The translations under genes were made by a program, and so were the position numbers. Of a stretch of 64,000 bases of DNA, positions 29,682 to 37,938 are shown one piece after another; position 1 is the first letter of the stretch; every line of letters starts with the position of its first letter. Where the stretch lies: assembly GCF_019351405.1 (NCBI RefSeq), contig NZ_JAHWZX010000013.1:27594-91593 (forward strand). The letters are read 5' to 3'. The DNA comes from Stakelama flava. Lineage in GTDB: Bacteria > Pseudomonadota > Alphaproteobacteria > Sphingomonadales > Sphingomonadaceae. A model generated the notes under the pieces. That model searched no databases, was not told the DNA's origin, and saw only the letters and a list, made by a program, of their open reading frames with translations.

Positions 29682-30643
29682 TATTGGGAAATTTTTACGT
29701 CGCTGCCCGAACGGGTAATTCGCAAGTGATAGACATCTTCGAGCAGCGAAAGAAAGGCATCGGCATTGCGGGCACGAAATGCCCCGCCGATGCGCATCCG
29801 CGCCAGTTCGGGGTCGGTCACGACCATGGGACGCTGATTATACCGGTTGAATTCCGCGACGACGTCGGAAAGCGGCTCCTGCTGGAACCGCAGCATTCCC
29901 TGTCGCCAGGCAAGGCCATCCGCCACGCGGTCGGGCGATCGGGCGGAAAGCAGCAGGGCATCGCCGCGAACCACCGCGATCACACCAGCCGGGACCACCG
30001 CCGGGGGATGCATCATGTCCTTTTCGGCACCGCGAAGACGCACCGCGCCGCTTTCCACCGCTACGGTCAACCGATCGGTGTCGCGGCGCACATTGAACCG
30101 GGTGCCAAGCACCGTGATGCGGTCATCGCCCGCATGGATGCGAAACGGACGGCTGACATCATGCCTTACGTCGAAATAAGCCTCCCCGCGATCTAACCAG
30201 ACTTCACGATGCGTATCGTCGATTACGGCCCGTACCCGGCTGTTCGTGTTCAGCTCTATATGGCTGCCGTCCGCCAGCGCGACCGTTTTGGTGCTGCCGA
30301 TCGCTGTTTCGGCAAGGATCGGTCTAGGCGCAGCAACGGGTTGCATCGGCCCGGACACGACGAACAGCGTAGCGGTGGCGACAATGATCAGGACCGTCGC
30401 TGCCATCGCAATCATCGAGCGGACAAACGGTCGATGGATATAGGGTGTGGGGGGCGCGCCCAGCGAGGCGATACGATCGACGGCCCGCCAGCCATGCTCC
30501 AAACGCCAGAACGCCGCCTTGTGCGCGGTGGATTCGGCGAGCCATTCTTCCAGCTCCGCCTGCTGCCCCGCCGACCAGCCGGGCTCTTCGCGACGCATCA
30601 GCCAGTGCGCGGCGATCTGTTCGGTCTTGCCCGCCTGGTTCAT
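29681..30643 (-). CDS. FecR-family sigma-factor regulator
   Basis: A 320-residue inner-membrane protein. The N-terminal cytoplasmic part (DUF4880: AAHWLMRREEPGWSAGQQAELEEWLAES, HKAAFWRLEHGW) binds the sigma factor. One membrane helix lies at about 91-112. The periplasmic FecR domain (about 125-230: GSTKTVALADGSHIELNTNSRV, DRGEAYFDV, ITVLGTRFNVR) is followed by a DUF4974 STN-binding region (QEPLSDVVAEFNRYNQRP, RIGGAFRA). It transmits receptor occupancy to the ECF sigma factor. Its start overlaps the sigma gene stop (ATGA) and its stop lies at the receptor promoter element. Confidence 0.93.
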   Translation of the reverse strand: MNQAGKTEQIAAHWLMRREEPGWSAGQQAELEEWLAESTAHKAAFWRLEHGWRAVDRIASLGAPPTPYIHRPFVRSMIAMAATVLIIVATATLFVVSGPMQPVAAPRPILAETAIGSTKTVALADGSHIELNTNSRVRAVIDDTHREVWLDRGEAYFDVRHDVSRPFRIHAGDDRITVLGTRFNVRRDTDRLTVAVESGAVRLRGAEKDMMHPPAVVPAGVIAVVRGDALLLSARSPDRVADGLAWRQGMLRFQQEPLSDVVAEFNRYNQRPMVVTDPELARMRIGGAFRARNADAFLSLLEDVYHLRITRSGSDVKISQ

Positions 30644-31209
30644 TTGCCACCCTGCTTCGCACGGGAGGAACTGGTTGTGCGCCGATTGATCCGGCCTTCC
30701 CCGCCCAGCATGAAATCGACCAGCGCGCGCATCCCCAGCGTCAACTGACGCTCCACGGTGTGAATGCCCACGCCAAGCTCATCGGCGACTTCGCGCGTTG
30801 TAAGGCCATCCACCTTGCGCAGCCGGACGACCTCCCGACATCGCGGAGGCAACTGGTCCAGCCCCGCCTGCGTCCGCCGAAGCGCATCGCGCGCATCGAG
30901 ATGCCTTTCGGTCGCGAACGCATTGTCGACGCAATCAAGCGCTTCCAGGTCCGCGACAAGATGAAAGGAAACGATCTTTTCGCGGCGGGCCCGGTTAATC
31001 AACGTATTACGTGCGATCGTAAAAAGATACGGGCGTACATTACGGGGAAGCTGTTCCTGTGCCGCCTCGATCGCGCGGGCATAGATATCCTGGCGGATAT
31101 CGTGGATATCCTCCGGCCGACGCCAGTTGCGCCGCAGGAAGCGGGTGAGCGCCGCTTCGTGGCGCAACACCTCGTCACAGAACCAGCGTTGGATTTCCGA
31201 ATCTTCCAC
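30640..31209 (-). CDS. FecI-like ECF RNA polymerase sigma factor
   Basis: A 189-residue sigma-70-family factor. Region 2 (about 20-85) contains DIHDIRQDIYARAIEAAQ and RPYLFTIARNTLINRARR. Region 4 (about 115-170) contains LDQLPPRCREVVRLRKVDGLTTREVADELGV with a helix-turn-helix. The start is GTG at 31209, the only usable start after an in-frame stop. FecR follows with an ATGA overlap, then the receptor. The same promoter-like element occurs before this gene and before the receptor gene, so it probably controls itself and the glycan uptake genes. Confidence 0.92.
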   Translation of the reverse strand: MEDSEIQRWFCDEVLRHEAALTRFLRRNWRRPEDIHDIRQDIYARAIEAAQEQLPRNVRPYLFTIARNTLINRARREKIVSFHLVADLEALDCVDNAFATERHLDARDALRRTQAGLDQLPPRCREVVRLRKVDGLTTREVADELGVGIHTVERQLTLGMRALVDFMLGGEGRINRRTTSSSRAKQGGK

Positions 31210-31245
31210 GCGCGCAATCTCGGCAGCCTTTCCTCATCCGTAAAG

Positions 31246-31276
31246 GACAATCGAAAGAGCAATTCCCGTAACGCGC
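31246..31276 (-). promoter_or_regulatory. ECF-sigma-type promoter of the sigma factor gene (autoregulation)
   Basis: The minus strand carries GCGCGTTACGGG, twelve bases, GATTGTC, ending 37 bases before the GTG start. It matches the element in front of the TonB receptor gene in both boxes and in spacing, while the twelve spacer bases differ. That pattern is expected for a functional promoter pair. Confidence 0.75.
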
Positions 31277-31316
31277 CAAATTCCCCTCCGGCTACGCGGA
31301 AGCCTATGGCGCGCGA

Positions 31317-33584
31317 CTATCGTTCGCGCGCGCCGCTTATCGCGTCCATGCTTATCGGAAAATTTCGTATCCGCGCCCCGGTCGCATGCCAGACGGCGTT
31401 GGCGATCGCCCCTGCCGAACCGGTGATGCCGATTTCGCCCACGCCCTTGATGCCCAGCGCATTCACATGCGCGTCCTCTTCGGGGACCAGAAGGCACTCC
31501 ATCGGCGGCACATCGGCATTCACGGGCACGTGATATTCCGCAAGGTCCGCGTTCATGATCCGTCCGGTGCGGCGATCGGTAACCGCCTGTTCGTGCAGGG
31601 CGAAGGACAGGCCCCAGATCATTCCACCGAACAGCTGACTTTCGACCATACGCGGATTGATGATGCGTCCCGCCGCGAAAGCGCCGACCATGCGACTTAC
31701 GCGAACCTGTCCGAAATCCGGGTCGACCTTCACCTCGGCGAACACCGCGCCATGCGCATTCAGCGAATATTGTTCCTGAGCATCCGGATTGGCGGCGCTG
31801 GTGCCGTTTCCTTCCACCTGCTGCTTGCCCGCACGGCGCAGAATATCGGCATAGCTTTCGCTCCGGCCCTCATCGCCGCTAACGAACAGATGCCCGTCGC
31901 GCGCCTCCACCCCGGCATTGCCCGCGCCGTACAGCGGCGATGCCTGATCGGCGAGCGCGAGTGCGGCAAGCTTTGCTATCGCATCCTCTCCCGCCTTGTG
32001 GATCGCCATTCCGGCAGTGGCGGTATGGCCCGATCCGCCCGCGATACCCGCATCGGGAAGGTCCGAGGAGCCAGAACGGAAGTCGGTGGAATCGAGATCG
32101 AGCGCAAGGCTGTCGGCGGCAATCTGGGCCAGCGCCGTCCATGCGCCCTGCCCCATGTCGTGCGCCCCGATTTCCACCGCGCCGGTGCCGTCGTCGCGGA
32201 TTAGCGCGCGGGCATGGCCTTCGAACATCATCGCGGGGAACAGCGCGGTGCCCATGCCCCAGCCGACGAGCATTCCGTCCGCATCGCGCATGCTGTGCGG
32301 TTCAAGCGGACGGTCCGCCCAGCCAAATTTCCGTGCTGCCTGCGCATAGCATTCGCGCAACGCTTTTGACGAAAAAGGCTTGCCCGAAATCGGTTCGACC
32401 TCGGCATAATTGGCGAGGCGGAAGGCAAGCGGGTCCATACCGCAAGCATAGGCAGCCTCATCAATGGCGCTTTCCAGCGCAATCGATCCGCTCGCCTCAC
32501 CGGGCGCGCGCATGAAGCCGGGCGTACCGATATGCAACCGAACCGCCTCATGTGACGTAGCGATCGCCGGACTGGCATATATCGTTTGCGACACATTGGA
32601 TGATGGTTCGACGAAATCGTCATGGACGCTCGTCGTGGCAAGCGTGTGATGCGAAACCGCGGTAAGACGCCCTTCCCCATCGACACCCAGGCGCAATGTC
32701 TGACGCGTTGCGCCGCGATGGCTTAGCGGCCCGAACATCTGATCGCGGCGCACCACCAGCTTGACCGGGCGCTCAACCATTTTCGCGGCGAGAATGCCGA
32801 GCGCTATCGGACCCGAAAGCAGACCTTTCGACCCGAAGCCACCGCCCAGAAAGGGGCTGCGGATATGAATATTCTCCGGAGCTATGCCGAAAAGTTCGGC
32901 GATACGGCCCTGCGACAGTGCCAGCCCCTGGGTCGGGGTATCGACGTTCAGGCGGTCACCGTCCCACGTCGCCACGATCGAATGCGGCTCCATCGCGTTA
33001 TGATATTGCGGCGGCGTTTCATATACCGCCTCGATCCGGCGGACTGCATCGGCCATCCCCTTGTCCACATCGCCTATGCCCGCCTCTGCCGGCATGCCGG
33101 GACCGACCACCGGCGGGACGAAGGCATCGTCCTGATCGAGCGCCACTCGAGGGTGCTCGGGCGCATAGCAGGGGTTGAGCAAGCTCACACCCTCATTGGC
33201 CGCTTCGATTGTTTCGGCGATCACAACCGCGATTGGTTGCCCCGCATAACGCACGCCGTCATTTTGCAAGGCATCAAGGCGGAAGGCGAAAGGATTGGTC
33301 TTTTCGTCAGGGTCGACCGCAAGAGGCGGACGGTTTTCGGACGTCATCACCGCGACCACGCCGGGATGCGCGCTTGCGGCGTCGGTGTCGAGTTCTACGA
33401 CACGCCCATGCGAAATGGTGCTGACCGCCATCACGGCATGGAGCATGCCGTCCGGGTGCCGGTCAGCGGCATAGGGGGCCGCGCCGGTAACCTTTGCAAC
33501 GCCATCGCGGCGGGTCAGCGGCTGGCCTATGTTCGAACCATGGCGACGATGTGCGGGCGCAGTGTTCATTTGAATATCAGACAT
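31317..33584 (-). CDS. Molybdopterin-binding subunit of a PaoC/xanthine dehydrogenase-family oxidoreductase
   Basis: A 755-residue large subunit. The N-terminal aldehyde oxidase/xanthine dehydrogenase a/b hammerhead domain includes RRDGVAKVTGAAPYAADRH. Molybdopterin-binding blocks follow: PFLGGGFGSKG, GFMRAPGEASGSIALESAIDE, DMGQGAWTALAQIAAD and the terminal KGVGEIG with the catalytic Glu717. It oxidises an aldehyde or a heterocycle using water as oxygen donor. The gene overlaps the FAD-subunit gene by eight bases, and no Tat signal is visible, so the enzyme is probably cytoplasmic. The dedicated insertion chaperone (XdhC/PaoD) is not in the window. Substrate unknown. Confidence 0.92.
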   Translation of the reverse strand: MSDIQMNTAPAHRRHGSNIGQPLTRRDGVAKVTGAAPYAADRHPDGMLHAVMAVSTISHGRVVELDTDAASAHPGVVAVMTSENRPPLAVDPDEKTNPFAFRLDALQNDGVRYAGQPIAVVIAETIEAANEGVSLLNPCYAPEHPRVALDQDDAFVPPVVGPGMPAEAGIGDVDKGMADAVRRIEAVYETPPQYHNAMEPHSIVATWDGDRLNVDTPTQGLALSQGRIAELFGIAPENIHIRSPFLGGGFGSKGLLSGPIALGILAAKMVERPVKLVVRRDQMFGPLSHRGATRQTLRLGVDGEGRLTAVSHHTLATTSVHDDFVEPSSNVSQTIYASPAIATSHEAVRLHIGTPGFMRAPGEASGSIALESAIDEAAYACGMDPLAFRLANYAEVEPISGKPFSSKALRECYAQAARKFGWADRPLEPHSMRDADGMLVGWGMGTALFPAMMFEGHARALIRDDGTGAVEIGAHDMGQGAWTALAQIAADSLALDLDSTDFRSGSSDLPDAGIAGGSGHTATAGMAIHKAGEDAIAKLAALALADQASPLYGAGNAGVEARDGHLFVSGDEGRSESYADILRRAGKQQVEGNGTSAANPDAQEQYSLNAHGAVFAEVKVDPDFGQVRVSRMVGAFAAGRIINPRMVESQLFGGMIWGLSFALHEQAVTDRRTGRIMNADLAEYHVPVNADVPPMECLLVPEEDAHVNALGIKGVGEIGITGSAGAIANAVWHATGARIRNFPISMDAISGARER

Positions 33585-34635
33585 GGTCGAGTTCTCCCGC
33601 TGTCGGGGCGAAGGCGGAGCCGGGCAACGCCGGCATCCGGTTGGGGGTGCCGGCCGCGGCGCGCAGCAGCGCCCGGACGATCACCCGGCGGGCAAGGTCG
33701 ATTTTGAACGCATTATCGCCCGAAGCCCGCGCATCGGAGAGCGCGATATCGGCAGCCCGCTCGAACGCGGCGGTATCGGGCGTTGCACCTTCAAGCGCCG
33801 CCTCGGCGGCAACCGCCCGCCACGGCTTGGCCGCTACCGCTCCCAGCGCGATCCGGGCGCGACGGATGGCGCCATTTTCGATTTCGAGCGCAGCCCCAGC
33901 GGACACCATCGCAAAGGCGTAGGATGTTCTTTCGCGGATTTTGAGGTAGCGCGCATGCCGCGCGAAACCGGCCGACTGCGCTGGCAGGCGAATGGCCACG
34001 ATCAGGTCGCCCGGCGCAAGATCGGTTTCACGATCCGGCGTATCGCCGGGCAGGCGGTGCAGATCGACCAACGGCACGTCGCGCCGCCCCGATGCGCCTT
34101 CCACCTCCACCACCGCATCGAGTGCAGCCAGCGCAACGCACAGATCGGACGGATGGGTTGCGGTGCACTCCTTGCTCCATCCCAGAATGGCGTGCGTCCG
34201 GTTTTCGCCCTCGATCGCGTCGCATCCAGCGCCCGATTCGCGTTTGTTGCAGGCGCTGGCCGGATCGTAGAAATACCGGCATCGCGTGCGTTGCAGCAAA
34301 TTGCCACCGATGGTTGCCGCGTTTCGAAGCTGCGCCGACGCGCCTGAAAGCAGCGCTTCGGCTACCAGTGGAAATTTCGCCGCGAAGTCGGGATGATAGG
34401 CAAGGTCAGCGTTGCGAACGAGCGCACCGACGCGGAAATCGCCGTCGGGCAGCGCTTCGATCGCATCGAGTTGCGGCAACCGGGTGATGTCGACAATTCG
34501 ATCGGGGCGCACCACGTCGCCCTTCATCAGGTCGATCAGGTTGGTGCCCGCCCCAAGATAGGCTGCGCCCGGCGCAGACCCCGCCTCTATCGCATCGGCG
34601 ATGTTGGCCGGACGGACATAGTCGAACCGCTTCAT
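33577..34635 (-). CDS. FAD-binding subunit of the molybdenum oxidoreductase (PaoB-like)
   Basis: A 352-residue medium subunit. The FAD-binding domain starts MKRFDYVRPANIADAIEAG, with the flavin loop AAYLGAGTNLIDLMKGD. QLRNAATIGGNLLQRTRCRYF follows. The cysteine set (CRYFYDPASACNKRESGAGCDA and SKECTATHPSD) matches the extra [4Fe-4S] cluster seen in E. coli PaoB. The C-terminal CO dehydrogenase flavoprotein domain closes the chain. It shuttles electrons between the Fe-S subunit and FAD. Translation is coupled to both neighbours by short overlaps. Confidence 0.92.
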   Translation of the reverse strand: MKRFDYVRPANIADAIEAGSAPGAAYLGAGTNLIDLMKGDVVRPDRIVDITRLPQLDAIEALPDGDFRVGALVRNADLAYHPDFAAKFPLVAEALLSGASAQLRNAATIGGNLLQRTRCRYFYDPASACNKRESGAGCDAIEGENRTHAILGWSKECTATHPSDLCVALAALDAVVEVEGASGRRDVPLVDLHRLPGDTPDRETDLAPGDLIVAIRLPAQSAGFARHARYLKIRERTSYAFAMVSAGAALEIENGAIRRARIALGAVAAKPWRAVAAEAALEGATPDTAAFERAADIALSDARASGDNAFKIDLARRVIVRALLRAAAGTPNRMPALPGSAFAPTAGELDHV

Positions 34636-35129
34636 GCCGCTTTCTCCTTTTCCGCCTGCGTTATGCGCTGTTCGGCCTCAAGCACCGCGGCGGTGATCCC
34701 AGCATAGGCCCCGCAACGGCACAGATTGCCGCTCATCAGTTCGCGCACCCGCTCGGCATCGCCCTCGGCGCGCGCTTCCGAAATCAGGCCGATCGCGCTC
34801 ATGATCTGGCCGGGCGTGCAGAAACCGCACTGAAAGCCGTCATGTTCGATGAACGCCTGCTGCACGGGATGAAGCGCATCGCCGTCCGCGACGCCTTCGA
34901 TCGTGGTGACCTCCGCTCCGTCCATGCTGACCGCAAGCGCGAGACAGGAATTTATCCGCCGACCATCGACAAGCACCGTGCAGGCACCGCACTGACCACG
35001 GTCGCAGCCTTTCTTCGTACCCGTAAGGTATAGCCGTTCGCGCAAGAGATCGAGCAAGGTCACGCGCGGATCGTCGAGGTCGATCTCGTGCGACGCGCCG
35101 TTTATCTTTAAATGCAGCGGTAAGGGCAT
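34632..35129 (-). CDS. [2Fe-2S] subunit of the molybdenum oxidoreductase (PaoA-like)
   Basis: A 165-residue small subunit with two [2Fe-2S] clusters: the plant-type ferredoxin motif GCDRGQCGACTVLVDG near residue 45, and the second-cluster motifs CGFCTPGQIM and NLCRCGAY near residues 105 and 140. The start at 35129 has GGAGGTCGC in front. E. coli PaoA carries an N-terminal Tat signal; this protein starts directly with the ferredoxin fold (MPLPLHLKINGASHEIDL), so the complex should stay in the cytoplasm. It is the first gene of the operon, facing a TetR gene. Confidence 0.93.
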   Translation of the reverse strand: MPLPLHLKINGASHEIDLDDPRVTLLDLLRERLYLTGTKKGCDRGQCGACTVLVDGRRINSCLALAVSMDGAEVTTIEGVADGDALHPVQQAFIEHDGFQCGFCTPGQIMSAIGLISEARAEGDAERVRELMSGNLCRCGAYAGITAAVLEAEQRITQAEKEKAA

Positions 35130-35178
35130 GCGACCTCCAAGCTTATATTGATCGAGCAATGGGTGTAGGATGAAATAT

Positions 35179-35195
35179 ACGGAGGAATCCTCCGT
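35179..35195. promoter_or_regulatory. Palindromic operator candidate between the oxidoreductase operon and tetR
   Basis: ACGGAGGAATCCTCCGT is a perfect 17-base palindrome (eight-base arms, one central base) in the 99-base divergent gap. It lies 33 bases before the tetR-type start and 49 bases before the [2Fe-2S] gene start. TetR dimers typically bind such sites, so autorepression and control of the oxidoreductase are likely. Confidence 0.7.
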
Positions 35196-35228
35196 TTCAC
35201 AAGCGTAGCGGCAAAGAATAGGGATTCC

Positions 35229-35810
35229 ATGGGACGAACAGTGCCGAAAGCGAGCCGCAAGCCGCGCGCCGACGCGCTGAGGAATCGCGAACGGCTGCTC
35301 GACGCGGCGAAGCGCGTTTTCGCCGGCGGCGCGAGCGATGCCAGTCTGGACGCCGTGGCACGCGAAGCCGGCGTCGGCATCGCAACGCTGTACCGGCATT
35401 TCCCTACACGAGAGGCGTTGTACGAGGCCGTATACCGACGCGAAGTGGATGAACTGGTCGCACTTGCCGACGGCCTTGCCGGAGTACCGGATTCGGTTGC
35501 TGGGCTACGCCGCTGGTTGCGCGCAATGATCGATTTGGTCGCGACCAAAAAAGGCATGGTCGCGGCGCTGGCGATAAGCGTCGATGCGAAGTCCGCGGTA
35601 TCCGCCCGAATGTCGAAGCGGCTGGCCGGCGCGCTGGGGGCGCTGCTCGACCGCGCGATTGCCGAAAAACGCATCCGTAGGGACGTTTCGGGCGAGGAAA
35701 TGCTGCTTGCGCTTGTCGGCATGTGTATCCTGCGCGATCAGCCCGACTGGCGTGAGGGTGCTGTGAAGATGGCGGATGTGCTGGTCGACGGAATGATGGT
35801 CAAGAAATAG
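35229..35810 (+). CDS. TetR-family transcriptional regulator
   Basis: A 193-residue regulator. The N-terminal helix-turn-helix (about 18-65) reads ADALRNRERLLDAAKRVFAGGASDASLDAVAREAGVGIATLYRHFPTREAL across successive helices. The C-terminal ligand domain (about 80-190) is typical of the YbiH/SbtR-like subgroup (LRRWLRAMIDLVATKKGM, then RDVSGEEMLLALVGMC). It is divergent from the molybdenum oxidoreductase operon and probably represses it. The inducer is probably the aldehyde or aromatic substrate, which is inference. Confidence 0.92.
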   Translation: MGRTVPKASRKPRADALRNRERLLDAAKRVFAGGASDASLDAVAREAGVGIATLYRHFPTREALYEAVYRREVDELVALADGLAGVPDSVAGLRRWLRAMIDLVATKKGMVAALAISVDAKSAVSARMSKRLAGALGALLDRAIAEKRIRRDVSGEEMLLALVGMCILRDQPDWREGAVKMADVLVDGMMVKK

Positions 35811-35942
35811 GCACTGCGCCAGACCGGCCCCATCGCGAGCCAACCCGCTTGCAGTAAATTTTTTTCCGGCTGCGGCCATTGATCCCGGCAGGGATCGCCG
35901 TCAAGCTGCCCGCGATATTCGTTTTTCGACCAAGGGGGCACC

Positions 35943-37805
35943 ATGCGTCGCAGAACCTTCATTGCATCCTTGCCTGCCGCCGCGCTGGTGACGCCCGCTG
36001 TCGCACGTGATCGTGCGAGCAAAGCGCCTGGTTCCGCCGATACGAAAAAGCTGGCGGACAGCGATGCGCAAGCGCCGCCAAAATATTGGGCGCAGGGCGA
36101 GGACAAGTTCGTCCGCAACGATGTGCGGGCGGGCGACCGTCCCGTCGGGGCCAGCTTTGCTTCGCGCACGGCCGTGTACGGAACCTCCGGCGCGTGCGGA
36201 TCGGCGCACCCATTCGCAACCCAGGCCGGTATCGACATCCTCAAACGCGGCGGCTCTGCGGTCGATGCCGCTGTCGCGATCAACGCCTGCCTAGGTTTTC
36301 TGGAACCCACGTCCAGCGGCATTGGCGGCGACTGTTTCGCCATGGTGTGGGACCCGAAGGCGAAGAAGCTGGCGGGCCTTGCCGGATCGGGCGGATCGCC
36401 CATGGGATTGAGCCTTGAAACCGTGCGTTCTCGCGCGAAAAACGGCGTTATCCCGCCGCTTGGCGCAATCGCCGTTTCTGTTCCCGGTGCGCTCGACGCA
36501 TGGTGGACGCTGCATCAGCGGTATGGGAAGTTGCCTTGGGCGGATGTGCTCGCGCCGGCGATCGAATTCGCCGAAAACGGCGTGCCCGTGCCCGATCTTA
36601 TCGCTTATTATATCCGCGGCAACATGGCGGTGTTCAGGAAGCGGCGCGGACAGATCGAGGAGATCGACAACGCGTTCAAAACCTATGCCCCCGATGGAAA
36701 AGGACCCGCCGCAGGCAGCGTTTTTCGCAACCCTGATCTGGCCCGAACGTATCGGATGATCGCAAAGGGCGGCCGCGACGCCTTTTATAACGGTCCCATC
36801 GCAGATACGATCGACGCGTATTTCCGTCGCATCGGCGGCTGGCTGCGCAAATCCGATCTGCAGGCGATGCACAGCGAATGGGTGGAGCCGTACACGACCG
36901 ATTATCGCGGCGTCACGGTCCATGCGCTCGGCGCAAATACGCAGGGTATCGCGACGCTGCAGATGCTCAACATGCTCGAGCATTTCGATCTGCGCGCCGA
37001 AGGGTTTCAGTCGGCCCGCTCGATCCATCTTCAGGTAGAGGCAAAGCGCCTCGCCTATGAAGATCGCGCCCGCTATTATGCCGATCCGCACTTTTCACAG
37101 GCGCCGGTCGAATGGCTGATTTCAAAGGAATATGCCGCGAAGCGAGCGACGCTGATCAAGCCCGATCGTATCCTGACACCGGTTTATCCGGGGCAGGCGC
37201 CCGATCATGCCGACACCACCTATTTCAGCGCCGCGGACAAGGACGGCATGATGGTGTCGATGATCCAGTCCAACTTTCGCGGCATGGGGTCGGGACTGGT
37301 GGCCGACGGGCTTGGCTTCATGTTTCAGGATCGCGGCGAGCTGTTCTCGCTTCAACCCGGGCATCCCAATATCTACGCGCCCGGCAAGCGCCCGTTCCAG
37401 ACGATCATACCCGGTTTCGCGAGTCTCGATGGCGCACCGTGGATGGCGTTCGGCGTCATGGGCGGCGACATGCAGCCGCAGGGACAGACGCAGATTATCG
37501 TCAACCGCAAGGATTATGGGCTGGAGATTCAGTCGGCGAGCGACAGTCCGCGCTGGCATCACCAGGGTTCTTCCCAGTCGATGGGCGAGGATTCGCCGGG
37601 TCTTCCCAAGGCGGGGCTGTTGCGCCTTGAAACCGGGGTGCCTGCCGATACCCGGCAGGCGCTGGCCGATATGGGATGGACGATCGGCGATCCTGACGGC
37701 GGCTTCGGCCGGTACGAATGCGTCGAAAACCGACGCGACGGCGACACCCGGGTCTATGCGGCCGCAAGCGAAATGCGCGCCGATGGATGCGCCCTTGCCT
37801 ATTGA
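35943..37805 (+). CDS. Gamma-glutamyltransferase-family Ntn hydrolase, Tat-exported
   Basis: A 620-residue protein with a twin-arginine-like signal (MRRRTFIASLP...AVAR, 1-22). The GGT fold is clear: HPFATQAGIDILKRGGSAVDAAVAINACLGFLEPTSSGIGGDCF near residues 89-132, then AVSVPGALDAW. The catalytic nucleophile Thr425 lies in HADTTYFSAAD, where self-cleavage generates the active N-terminus. A C-terminal FGVMGGDMQPQG block is also present. Members split gamma-glutamyl bonds or act on acyl side chains of related substrates. Start has AAGGGGG. It precedes a secreted carboxypeptidase on the same strand, but 133 bases separate them. Confidence 0.88.
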   Translation: MRRRTFIASLPAAALVTPAVARDRASKAPGSADTKKLADSDAQAPPKYWAQGEDKFVRNDVRAGDRPVGASFASRTAVYGTSGACGSAHPFATQAGIDILKRGGSAVDAAVAINACLGFLEPTSSGIGGDCFAMVWDPKAKKLAGLAGSGGSPMGLSLETVRSRAKNGVIPPLGAIAVSVPGALDAWWTLHQRYGKLPWADVLAPAIEFAENGVPVPDLIAYYIRGNMAVFRKRRGQIEEIDNAFKTYAPDGKGPAAGSVFRNPDLARTYRMIAKGGRDAFYNGPIADTIDAYFRRIGGWLRKSDLQAMHSEWVEPYTTDYRGVTVHALGANTQGIATLQMLNMLEHFDLRAEGFQSARSIHLQVEAKRLAYEDRARYYADPHFSQAPVEWLISKEYAAKRATLIKPDRILTPVYPGQAPDHADTTYFSAADKDGMMVSMIQSNFRGMGSGLVADGLGFMFQDRGELFSLQPGHPNIYAPGKRPFQTIIPGFASLDGAPWMAFGVMGGDMQPQGQTQIIVNRKDYGLEIQSASDSPRWHHQGSSQSMGEDSPGLPKAGLLRLETGVPADTRQALADMGWTIGDPDGGFGRYECVENRRDGDTRVYAAASEMRADGCALAY

Positions 37806-37938
37806 AGCCGTTTTACCGGCAGCAGGCATGGCAAGACGAAAACGTCGCAATCGTTTCGCAACTGCGAACAAACGGGTTGCACGGCATGAACGACGATATA
37901 CTGTCTCATGCAATCAATCTGCTTAACCGGGGACACCA

